Position numbers and translations under genes: made by a program. 64,000 bases of DNA from Pseudomonas sp. Bc-h (GTDB lineage: Bacteria; Pseudomonadota; Gammaproteobacteria; Pseudomonadales; Pseudomonadaceae), in the NCBI RefSeq assembly GCF_002080045.1, contig NZ_MUIN01000002.1, positions 373,251 through 437,250 on the forward strand, written 5' to 3'. Positions 36,601-42,649 of the stretch are shown here, in pieces. Below the pieces are notes generated by a model that made no database searches, was not told the origin of the DNA, and saw only the letters and a program-made list of their open reading frames with translations. Numbering within the stretch: the first letter of the stretch is position 1; every line of letters starts with the position of its first letter.

Positions 36601-39019
36601 TACGGCCAATGCCACCGCAGGAGTCAACCCTGCCAGTAATGTGCTCACCAATGACGCCGACGTCGATGCCAACGACAGCAAGACCGTCACCGGCATCCGC
36701 ACGGGTGCGCAACCGTCAGGCGGCAGCTTTACCGCGCTAGGTATCGCGCAGAGCATCAGCGGTCTTTACGGCACCCTGACCATCGCTGCCGATGGCAGTT
36801 ACCGCTACGTGGTCGACAACTCGCTGGCGGCGGTTCAGGCCCTGAAACCCGGGGATTCACTGGTCGAAACCTTCACCTACCGGATGCGCGACACTGCAGG
36901 CGCTACCGATGACGCGCAGTTGAGCATTCGCATCGACGGCGCCTGGGATGCACCGGTTGCCGCCAACGACATTGCACTGGCAGTCGCCGACAATGGCGCT
37001 GGCAACAGTGTCAACCCGACCCGCAATGTGCTGCCCAATGACACTGATGTCGACCAGGGCGATGCGCTGCACATAAGCGGCATCCGTTTTGGTACCGAAG
37101 CTGCCGGCGGCGCCCTGACGGCTGTCAATCCTGGAACGGATAACACCAATGGCACGCTGATTACCGGTCTCTACGGACAACTGATCATCGGCGCCGATGG
37201 CAACTACACCTACATCGTGGACTCCAGCAATCCGGCGGTTCTGGCGTTGGCGCCACTGCAATTTCTTAACGAACGCTTCACGTATCAGGTGACCGATCGG
37301 GGCGGCCAGAGCGATCTGGCGGAAATCCACATCATCATTCGAGGACGCAACGATACCCCGGTGGCAAACGATGACATCGGTGCGGCGGTGGAAGCCGGCG
37401 GGTTGAACAATGTCCAGAGCGGTATCGACCCGAGTGGCAACGTCATCGCCAACGACAGCGATTCCGAGGGCGACGGGCTCGCGGTGTCCGCCATTCGCAC
37501 AGGTGGTCAGGCCGAGACCGGCACCAGCGGCGTCATCGGCACGAGCTTGCGCGGACGCTACGGCGAGCTGTTGATCAACGCCGATGGCAGCTGGCAATAC
37601 ACCGTCGACAATAGCCTCGCCGAAGTGCAAGCGTTGCGTCAGAGCGGCCAGACCCTGACGGAAGTCTTCACGTACTCCCTGGCGGACAACTTCGGCGCCA
37701 CCGACACCGCCGAACTGCGCATTACCCTGGACGGCCGTAACGACACGCCGATTGCTGCCGACGACAGCGCGGTGGCGGTCGAGGCCGGTGGCATCGCCAA
37801 TGGCACACCCGGCAGCCATGGCACCGGCAACGTGCTGGGCAACGACAGCGATGTCGACAGCGTGGCCAACGGCGAGAGCAAGCAGGTGCTGGCGGTCAGC
37901 AATGAAACCGGGCAGTCGAGTCTTGCCGGGCAAGTACTCAACGGTCGCTACGGTCAACTGACCCTCAACGCGGATGGCAGCTACACCTATCTGATCGACA
38001 ACAACAATCCGCTGGTTCAGGCCCTGCGCACGGCAGGCGAAACCCTCAGTGAAACGTTCGTCTACCGTATGCGCGACACGGCGGGCGCGACCTCGGATGC
38101 GCGCCTGACCGTGCTCATCCAGGGCGCCAACGACGCGCCGGTGGCCATCAACGACAGCGCCGTAGCGTCTGACCAGATAGCCGCACCCCAGACCACCGGC
38201 AACGTATTGCCCAACGACAGTGACGTCGACGGCAACGACGCTTTACAAGTGGTCGGCATCCGCACCGGAGCCGAAAGCGCAAGCGGTACCACCGGCGTCA
38301 TCGGTCAGCCCATCGCCGGGCTGTACGGCACCCTGGTCCTCAACGCTGACGGCAGTTACACCTACACCATCGACCAGAGCAATCCGCAGGTGCTTGCCGC
38401 CGCAGGTCTGGGCCAGATCCTGACGGATGTCTTCACCTACACCATCAATGATCGGACGGGGGCCAGCGATCAGGCACAACTGACGATCACACTGGACATT
38501 GCCACACCGTTCATTCCCGCGCCGGGAGGCAACTTTTTCGTGCAGGAATCCGGGCCAGGCAGCGCTGACTTCCTGCTACCCGATCCGGTTCCAGCCGTGT
38601 TTGTTACGCCGGTGGTCGAGCGCTCGGCGGACTTGCTGGAGTTGTCGAGCCGCTTTGCCGATGGCAGCAAGCTGTTCATGGTGACGCCGGGCGAGTTGCG
38701 CAGCGATTCCCTCGGCGCGGATCTGGGTTTGGTGCCGGGCCAGTTCGTCGCCCAGGCGGTACGCGAGAGCCGGCTCGACAGCGAAGAGGACCTGGCCTGG
38801 GTGCTGGGTCGTCATGGCCGCACCAGCCTCAGTGCCGACGGCTTGCTGAGTGATCCGTCGCTGTTCATTTCGGACTCCGCGCGCTTGACCGTCGGCGGCT
38901 CTCAGAAGGATTCGGCCAATGAATCACGCAGCGCGCGCGGCTTCAGTGCTCAGCTGCGACAGGCAGGGCAGCGCCTGTACCCGACTCGCCAAAGCAGCGA
39001 GCGCGGCCAGACAGAATAA
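27683..39019 (+). CDS. Giant LEPR-XLL/DUF4347/VCBS-repeat surface protein
   Basis: 3,778 residues from the ATG at 27683 (AGAGG 7 bases upstream). Order: LEPRILFDGA at 22-31, a LEPR-XLL-type N-terminal motif; DUF4347 at about 72-236, with VISHGAAG and LYGCDVGAG; many Ig-like/DUF11-like modules at about 240-1855; an SdrD-B-like domain at about 1857-1978, GTLWNDT to DGNGQYHFG; a cadherin-like domain at about 1979-2121; eleven VCBS-like repeats at about 2122-3607; and a ~170-residue unique tail. I see no RTX nonapeptides, no LPXTG and no Sec signal peptide. It is probably an exported adhesin or biofilm protein. It leads a five-gene operon; the next start is 22 bases away. The 256 bases upstream (27427-27682) should hold the promoter, but I find no clear element. 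Confidence 0.88.
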   Translation: MPTRQEFSAAVHLRPQRQALALEPRILFDGAAATAATDNHHTDAAADANTAHPASPTEARSTTEAAPSAARSLLVIDSRIENRDQLLAQLPGNVTALVVNSNEDGLAAISAALDKLGKVDSIQVISHGAAGQFTLGNRTISSDNVDQLGQTLEHWRDNLTQGADIQLYGCDVGAGSAGKTLVTELARWTGADVAASDNDTGSKDAGGDWALEVKVGDIDKSIALNAVAINDFHGLLADAAPTASVSTATTDVLLGNQFNFTVDFQNSSTQVGYAPFLNLFMPATGKDGNDGVSFVSASYLGQNLTTHLVVFDAAGNATHPLAKDASGNPLVISAATYGMRAGDQMVVIELPFASVTNTQPVIPVQITASLSNLADTAFSNGTPDLTLRVAGGFEFGNDALDNPQNDPSLIQAGAAAFVVHPTVITLDKTLTTPEGETVTGPNYGRTLTLSVTPAPGQTLTNVVVTQPLPDNIQVTAITPGAGGRLVSITLHDGRVITAPAEITALIAADNVFIDSFTVQYDSLSAKTDTQVTFYVPEVDADGQPVINPVTGDAVTITLGAPTASGQWVPLDPRDVTAPQTTIDFSGTGQPTNFVAKSITLLKQVTLQTDIGHTGISPGDTLQYSLNISISDYFAFGKDFFGDGQLVVRDQLGDGQTFSGTPTLTVTINGVAQTITLVTTTVVNADGTTSLAFDIAQSIRNASVNAGGWLNGDLAFDEQLQGAVVAVLSYSAIVGQSYTPPSGNPHSEINEGDAFGNSAVVDGTLLQDRLNLTGQSETDGSATTSVVPTSNVDIQLVEVNNGTPPGNGELRPGDEVTFEMSYDLVTGDYEQFKLTAYLPLPLFDVTGVTWGTGNDVGQWSLGAANTNAGGVISVTSATGNAVVFDFGSFVTADTTGSRIVVRFTLRVGDQPFADQRSLDVLAQSTQQTTLTDQTLVSSDVVAIVSVAEPVLSIKHGVVSGSNGTVTNTTGSWNPAGSTGSPFNGTVTDLAAVDGNISGIDGSDQLRMVTAIENSGGGGAFDVSTSIALPSGLSFVGGSLSTANLQIYRGDGTALVLGVDYNVSGNQITFLDAGGQATLLAGRSGTAADTSGANLLVISYDVTVSATIEASRSLQSTATLSNYASVDGGSDFTPTDLTDLSSQQVAAPVISKVFADGTLDNGDSSASHSTGSDLVVGESMRYDIVVTLPEGSTQTLRIDDLIPPGMRLDTAFNGGLGYQIITTRTGSGALTVDFAGSVVVSGFAGQGGTLGADGVDARWTFSVSGATADNQTGNNSFVIRLQLVANNVIANQANLSLQNSAQLQFSDPDADTPNGNTPVDRTVALTGGQPTVTLREPTITVSQALTSVSDPGGYDQGDTVTFTITLSNGAGGSDFSAFDISLLDNLPTQLSNVTLVGVLYQNGATNNGGIDFEVVNGQLRTASGSNVDIAKGGSIVLSLTGVVNASAAAQSVLSNVASVQWTSLDGAQGGERTGVDGPINGGTLNDYQNSSTLLIPVAQAIQISRVGGLPDTAAPSPTNGAQEAVTIGEVIRYRVVVLVPEGNNPNYQIQITLANGLQFISPDALVNALRIGFISNGELSSDANLIVGGTLNINGNGSSPQALPITPDLQGAAPNGVFDPSRLTVVTNADGSQVVTFNLGNVVNAGQDVDLEGIVVEFNVRVANQASNVSGASLGASAHEIVNGAGRSNSDTVFEQVVEPGFSAVDKQVVGFNPNPAGTDGTATVSVSFTQNGGLPAFDTRLTDGFANGSNYGLVSVSINGVTYGPGNLPSGVTFSNTGGISVNFDQLDVGAQINVIYQVTVPNAIVIASSDATLTWSSLPEDFTSWGGNSVGTDGAVDGERTGSAIGPNQYILRDNAGLGIISGTLWNDTASPTASSTPDGAGLAGQTVTLTWAGADGLLSTTADNLSFTTVTDGNGQYHFGVLPLGVFRIDVPAGLVSYPQPLGDLRVRIDTDGATLGQISITLGDADSQAASAGYVEQNDAPVNTLPGTQSGLEDVPLSIGGISVADIDADRDPNVAGRTISVTLSVLHGTLSLGTTLPGVTVNGASTASLNLSGTLADINTVLASLSYLGSANYNGNDTLTVVSNDQGNYGDANGDGLPGAAGDALTDTDSLQIVLVAVNDAPVAVNDSITAVEAGGTNNNAIGINPSGTLLTNDTDVDIATNADQLRVASVAPANGSAVLTPANGVVAITGQYGQLLVASNGAYQYVVDNNNPLVQALRVSGQTLVDSFDYVLSDLAGAADSATLTVTIQGANDTPVAVDDQGTAIEAGGILNGTAGSNAAGNVLSNDTDVDTAANGETRSVTGIRALGESTPGNFTAVSVGTLIVGTYGTLTINPDGSYSYAIDNTNVAVQRLSAGQQLLEVFSYRLTDAGGLNDVAQLSITVQGANDNPVASDDAADAQAASTNNNATESNPSGNVILFPSRPGIIDQPGGNGVDQDVDQADRPSEQLQVNGVTVGTEADYDPVNDVLDIVGNGTTSANGTVVTGLYGTLRIGADGSFFYDVDSTNAVVQALAPGQTLIEAFTYRVVDTAGLTDTAQLLITVHGVNDPPLAQNVVAVATEKGGLNNGAAGVDPSGDATANDFDPDGDPLTVTFIRIGGENTSSPSVAVSAGGTVINGLYGTLTIRPDGTYSYAVNNDNADVQALRENSDLLLERFTYTVTDGVNPTAEIDTAEIIVLIRGQNDNPVASDDTATAVEAGGLNNNQPGVDPTGNVLTNDSDVDGGEIPADLPAHDYGESRAVASVRTGAETVSGTAGVLGTELRGTYGWLTLDTDGSYSYRLDNSMAAVQALRAGSTLADAFTYSVVDASGAQDTATLSITIEGRNDTPVAQNDVNTAVEAGGLNNATPGINPTGNVLGNDSDVDANGEALSVIGVRNALTNGVIGTGLVGAYGTLTLNANGSYTYVVDNSNPQVQALRSNGDVLVENFTYQIRDLAGATSSALLTITVRGANDNPLAVDDGTVAVEAGGTANATAGVNPASNVLTNDADVDANDSKTVTGIRTGAQPSGGSFTALGIAQSISGLYGTLTIAADGSYRYVVDNSLAAVQALKPGDSLVETFTYRMRDTAGATDDAQLSIRIDGAWDAPVAANDIALAVADNGAGNSVNPTRNVLPNDTDVDQGDALHISGIRFGTEAAGGALTAVNPGTDNTNGTLITGLYGQLIIGADGNYTYIVDSSNPAVLALAPLQFLNERFTYQVTDRGGQSDLAEIHIIIRGRNDTPVANDDIGAAVEAGGLNNVQSGIDPSGNVIANDSDSEGDGLAVSAIRTGGQAETGTSGVIGTSLRGRYGELLINADGSWQYTVDNSLAEVQALRQSGQTLTEVFTYSLADNFGATDTAELRITLDGRNDTPIAADDSAVAVEAGGIANGTPGSHGTGNVLGNDSDVDSVANGESKQVLAVSNETGQSSLAGQVLNGRYGQLTLNADGSYTYLIDNNNPLVQALRTAGETLSETFVYRMRDTAGATSDARLTVLIQGANDAPVAINDSAVASDQIAAPQTTGNVLPNDSDVDGNDALQVVGIRTGAESASGTTGVIGQPIAGLYGTLVLNADGSYTYTIDQSNPQVLAAAGLGQILTDVFTYTINDRTGASDQAQLTITLDIATPFIPAPGGNFFVQESGPGSADFLLPDPVPAVFVTPVVERSADLLELSSRFADGSKLFMVTPGELRSDSLGADLGLVPGQFVAQAVRESRLDSEEDLAWVLGRHGRTSLSADGLLSDPSLFISDSARLTVGGSQKDSANESRSARGFSAQLRQAGQRLYPTRQSSERGQTE
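34044..38505 (+). repeat. Eleven VCBS-like repeats within the giant protein gene
   Basis: Units average about 405 bases (~135 residues) and begin near 34046, 34450, 34855, 35335, 35744, 36170, 36548, 36950, 37350, 37740 and 38130. Each starts with a form of NDTPVAxDD, most continue AVEAGG then a TGNVLxNDxDVD motif, and each ends GLYGTLTLNADGSYTYVVDN, a Phe-Thr-Tyr strand and an LTITI strand. Units 3, 8 and 11 have lost the EAGG block. The DNA is well diverged between units, so this is an old array. Confidence 0.85.
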
Positions 39020-39041
39020 ATGCAACGACAAAGGATTGAAT

Positions 39042-40577
39042 ATGTCCAGAATAGCGCCCCGGTTCATGTGCACTGCACTCGCCTCTGCACTGCTGGTCAG
39101 TGCCTGCTCGTCGGTGACCACTACCCCGCCTACCGACGAAGAAAACCGCCAAAGGATTCTCGCTGACCAGAGCCGCATGTACACCGACCAGGAACCGGTC
39201 ACCGCCCCGATCACCTTTTATGAAGCCTCGGCCCGGGCACTCAAGTACAACCTGGACTATCGCCTCAAACTGATGGAAAGCGCGCTGGCGTCCGACCTGC
39301 GCGATGTGTCGAGCCACGAGATGCTGCCACGCCTGGTGGCATCGGCCGGTTACGCCGGGCGCAACAACGACTCGGGCGGCACCTCGATCGGCATCGAGGA
39401 CCGCCAGGTCAGCTTGCGGCCATCGACCTCAGAAGAACGCTATCGCGAGCTGTACGGGCTGGGCTTGAGCTGGAGCCTGCTGGACTTTGGCGTGGCCTAT
39501 TACCGCACACAGCAGAAATCCGATCAGATCCTCATGGCCGAAGAACGCCGGCGCAAGGTCGCGCAAAACGTCCTGCAGGATGTGCGCAACGCTTACTGGC
39601 GTGCCCTCGGGGCTCAGCGCCTGATGCCGGAAGTCGACAAGCTGTTGATGCGCACCCACACCGCGTTGACCTCGGCACGGGAAGCCGAAACCCGCGGGCT
39701 GCTGCCCCGTCAGGAGATCCTCGCCTATCAACGCGCCCTGCTCGATTCGATCTACCTGCTCACCGTGCGCCGTCAGGACCTTGAGTTCGCCCAGGCTGAA
39801 CTGGCTGCGCTGATGTCGCTGCCGCCCGGTTCGAAAATGGTGCTGGCGGACGTGCCTGACCCGCCCCTGCCTGATCTGCACCAGAGCATGGCCCAGCTCG
39901 AACAGCTGTCGCTGGAACACCGCCCGGAAATCATGGAAGAGTGGTACCGCAAGCGGGTCAACCAGAAGGATCTGGAAATCGCCAAGGCGCAGCTCTGGCC
40001 CAACGTCAGCGTGGACTTCGGCTACAAATACGACTCCAACAAATACCTCTACAACAACGACTGGACCGGCACCGGGCTGCAAGTCTCGATGAACCTGATC
40101 CGGTTGTTGCAACTGCCGGCGCTGAATGCTGCCCAAAAATCCCAGAGCGAAACCGACGACACGCGCCGTGTGGCGCTGTCCATGGCGATTCTCACCCAAG
40201 TGCGCGTCGGCGCCCTGCGTTATCAGTTGGCGCGACAGGAGGTCGAGTTCACTGAAGACAGCCTGCGCGTCGACCGCAGCCTGCTCGATTACTCGCTCGC
40301 GGCGAAGACCGGCGCTCTGGGCTCGGAACTGGAAGTGATCCGCTCGGAGGGTCGCTATCTGCTGTCGCGCTACCAGCGTGAAGCGGCGTTTTCCAGCGCG
40401 CAGGCAGCGTGGGGGCGGCTGTACAACTCGGTGGGCCTTGACGTGCTGCCGAGCGAAATCGAAAAACACGACATCAAGACCCTGGCCCGGGAGATCCAGC
40501 GCACGCTGAACCAGCAGGAACAACAACGTCTTCTCGTCACTCAGCAAGGAACGCCGAATGTCCAGACTGCCCCTTGA
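39042..40577 (+). CDS. TolC-like outer-membrane efflux lipoprotein
   Basis: 511 residues from the ATG at 39042 (AAGGA 6 bases upstream), 22 bases after the giant gene. A lipobox LVSAC puts the modified cysteine at residue 22. The rest is two outer-membrane-efflux-protein repeats rich in long amphipathic helices, with the usual paired pattern ALKYNLDYRLKLMES and LEIAKAQLWPNVSVDFGY. It should form the trimeric channel through the outer membrane. Partners are the adaptors encoded just downstream, and the likely cargo is the giant protein. Confidence 0.85.
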   Translation: MSRIAPRFMCTALASALLVSACSSVTTTPPTDEENRQRILADQSRMYTDQEPVTAPITFYEASARALKYNLDYRLKLMESALASDLRDVSSHEMLPRLVASAGYAGRNNDSGGTSIGIEDRQVSLRPSTSEERYRELYGLGLSWSLLDFGVAYYRTQQKSDQILMAEERRRKVAQNVLQDVRNAYWRALGAQRLMPEVDKLLMRTHTALTSAREAETRGLLPRQEILAYQRALLDSIYLLTVRRQDLEFAQAELAALMSLPPGSKMVLADVPDPPLPDLHQSMAQLEQLSLEHRPEIMEEWYRKRVNQKDLEIAKAQLWPNVSVDFGYKYDSNKYLYNNDWTGTGLQVSMNLIRLLQLPALNAAQKSQSETDDTRRVALSMAILTQVRVGALRYQLARQEVEFTEDSLRVDRSLLDYSLAAKTGALGSELEVIRSEGRYLLSRYQREAAFSSAQAAWGRLYNSVGLDVLPSEIEKHDIKTLAREIQRTLNQQEQQRLLVTQQGTPNVQTAP

Positions 40578-41316
40578 TCCGCGCTGTTGTGTATTGCTGT
40601 TCGCGATCACGGCCCACGCTGCTTACGCTGAAGATCCTCCCATGGACAGCTCCACCGCCATCCGCGTGTTGCTCGCCGCTGAACTGGAAACCACGCTGTC
40701 CAGCCAGATGAACGGAACCCTGGGCGAACTCAAGGCCACGTTTGGCGAACACGTCGACAAGTCCGAGTTGCTGGCGCGCTTCAACTGCAACGAAGCAGAG
40801 GCCCGCAGCAAGGTCGCGGCAGCCGAACTGGCGATGGCACGGCAAAACCTGGAGGCGAAAAAACAACTGCGTCAGCTCAACGCAGTCGGCGACATCGAAG
40901 TGTCCATGGCCAACACCGAAGTGCAGAAAGCCGATGGCGCACGGGCCATGGGCGTGGCGCAGAGCGGCTATTGCCAAGTGCTGGCGCCGTTTTCCGGGCA
41001 TGTGGCCAAGGTCTACGTCAAACCCTACCAGACCGTCACTGCGGGTACTCCGCTATTCGATCTGGTCAGCGACGGCGCCTTGAAAGTGCGACTCAACGTG
41101 CCTTCCAGCCTGCTGCAGAAGCTCAAGTCAGGCATGCCGCTGCAGGTGGACATTCACGAGACTGGCAAGACCTATCAGGCCCATATCACGGTCATCAACT
41201 CGCGGGTCGACGCCGTGGCGCAGACGGTTGAGCTGGAAGCCCGCCTGGACGATAAATACCCGGACTTGATCGCCGGCATGAGCGGCACAGCGAAGTTCGC
41301 CCATGACAATGAATGA
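40558..41316 (+). CDS. Small periplasmic HlyD/RND-type adaptor
   Basis: 252 residues; AAGGA lies 7 bases before the ATG, which sits inside the tolC-like gene (20-base overlap). A Sec signal peptide is probably cut after AYA. A barrel-sandwich hybrid is formed by ELETTLSSQMNGTLGEL and the matching YCQVLAPFSGHVAKVYV half, separated by a short helical hairpin (about 80-125) and followed by a beta-barrel domain. It is short for an RND adaptor and lacks an N-terminal membrane anchor. Likely bridges the TolC-like channel to an inner-membrane component. Confidence 0.82.
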   Translation: MSRLPLDPRCCVLLFAITAHAAYAEDPPMDSSTAIRVLLAAELETTLSSQMNGTLGELKATFGEHVDKSELLARFNCNEAEARSKVAAAELAMARQNLEAKKQLRQLNAVGDIEVSMANTEVQKADGARAMGVAQSGYCQVLAPFSGHVAKVYVKPYQTVTAGTPLFDLVSDGALKVRLNVPSSLLQKLKSGMPLQVDIHETGKTYQAHITVINSRVDAVAQTVELEARLDDKYPDLIAGMSGTAKFAHDNE

Positions 41317-42649
41317 GCCGTTGCCGCACCCTCACCTGCTGCTGGAACTGGATGCTCTGCGTGACAAGGCGATGGCCGCCGATTCGCTGAATGCCCTGGC
41401 GTTCAGCATGGCCAACGATCTGTATCCGCTGCTGGGGTTTCATCAGGCGCTGGTGTTCGCTCAACGCGAGCATTCCCTTGAATTGCTCAGCGTCTCCGGG
41501 CTGGCAAGACCCAGCGAGGATTCGCCGTATCTGGTCTGGTTGCGCCGCGCCAGTCGCTGGCTCGCCAGCCAGGTCCCGGATGACAACCCGGTGTGGTTGA
41601 CACAGGAAGCGGCCTCACCCCCGCAAGACATCGCCGAAGGCTGGAACGAATGGTGGCCGGCAGGCGTGTGGTGCATCCCTTTGCATGATCGTGAGCAAGA
41701 GCGACTGGGGCTGCTGGTGATGTTGCTGGAACAGGAGCCGCCCGCCGTCTTCCGAGACAACCTCAAGGGGCTGAGCCAAACCTGGTGTTATTGCTGGGCC
41801 GCCCTGAGCCGGCGTAAAGGGTTTCGCCGCTGGCGGCCAAAACGCCTGCAGATGCTGCTGGTGCTGGCGATTCTGGCGGCGCTGCTGCTGGTGCCCGTGC
41901 GGCAAACCGCGTTGGCGCCGACCGAGATCGTCTCGCGCGAGGCGCAGATCATCAGTTCGCCGATCGATGGCGTGATCGCCAGGATTCTGGTTCGTCCCAA
42001 TCAGACAGTCGAGGCGGGTACACCGCTGTTCGCCCTCGATGAAACCACCTTGCGCAGCCGCGCCGATGTGTTGAGCAAGGAAGTGGCCGTGGCCGATGCC
42101 GAGTTGCTGGCGGCCAGTCAGCGGGCGTTCGACAACCCCCAGAGCAAGGGCGAGCTGACCCTGCTGGGGGGCAAATCACAACAACGCCGGGCCGAACTGG
42201 CGGCGGTTCAGGCGCAACTCAAACGAACTCAGGTGCTCTCGCCCCGCAGCGGCGTGGCGGTGTTCAGCGACCCCAACGACTGGCTCGGCAAACCGGTGGT
42301 GACCGGTGAGCGCATCATGCGGGTGGCCGATCCCGCGCAACCGGCGATGCTGATCCAGCTGGCGGTGGCCGACGCCATTGCCCTGGAACCGGGCGCCGAC
42401 GTCACGCTGTTTCTCACCGCATACCCGCTGACCCCGCTCAAAGGCCAGATCATCGAAACCAGCTACCAGGCACGCCCGAGCGACGAAGGCGTGGTCGCCT
42501 ACCGCCTGCTGGCAAGCATTGAAGGCGCCCCGGAACACGCTCGTCTGGGTTTGCACGGCACCGCCAAGCTCTACGGCGGCCGCGTGCTGCTCGGCTATTA
42601 CTTGCTGCGTCGGCCATTGGCGACGCTGCGGGCATGGAGCGGCTGGTGA
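41303..42649 (+). CDS. GAF-like domain fused to a membrane-anchored HlyD-type adaptor
   Basis: 448 residues. Residues about 20-165 form a soluble GAF-like cytoplasmic domain (DLYPLLGFHQALVFAQ, then VWCIPLHDREQERLGLLVML). After a basic stretch there is one transmembrane helix (about 181-199). A periplasmic HlyD unit follows: lipoyl half IISSPIDGVIARILVRPNQT, a helical hairpin (about 245-310), and the second half VLSPRSGVAVF. Two start codons, 41303 and 41309, both overlap the upstream gene. The fusion puts a possible ligand-sensing domain on the cytoplasmic side of an export adaptor. Confidence 0.8.
   Translation: MTMNEPLPHPHLLLELDALRDKAMAADSLNALAFSMANDLYPLLGFHQALVFAQREHSLELLSVSGLARPSEDSPYLVWLRRASRWLASQVPDDNPVWLTQEAASPPQDIAEGWNEWWPAGVWCIPLHDREQERLGLLVMLLEQEPPAVFRDNLKGLSQTWCYCWAALSRRKGFRRWRPKRLQMLLVLAILAALLLVPVRQTALAPTEIVSREAQIISSPIDGVIARILVRPNQTVEAGTPLFALDETTLRSRADVLSKEVAVADAELLAASQRAFDNPQSKGELTLLGGKSQQRRAELAAVQAQLKRTQVLSPRSGVAVFSDPNDWLGKPVVTGERIMRVADPAQPAMLIQLAVADAIALEPGADVTLFLTAYPLTPLKGQIIETSYQARPSDEGVVAYRLLASIEGAPEHARLGLHGTAKLYGGRVLLGYYLLRRPLATLRAWSGW

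Noticed and set aside
27683..39019. LapA-type RTX adhesin with classical type I secretion
   Set aside because: No nonapeptide GGxGxDxxx repeats were found, and no ABC transporter gene accompanies it. The N-terminus is LEPR-XLL-like, not a LapA retention module.
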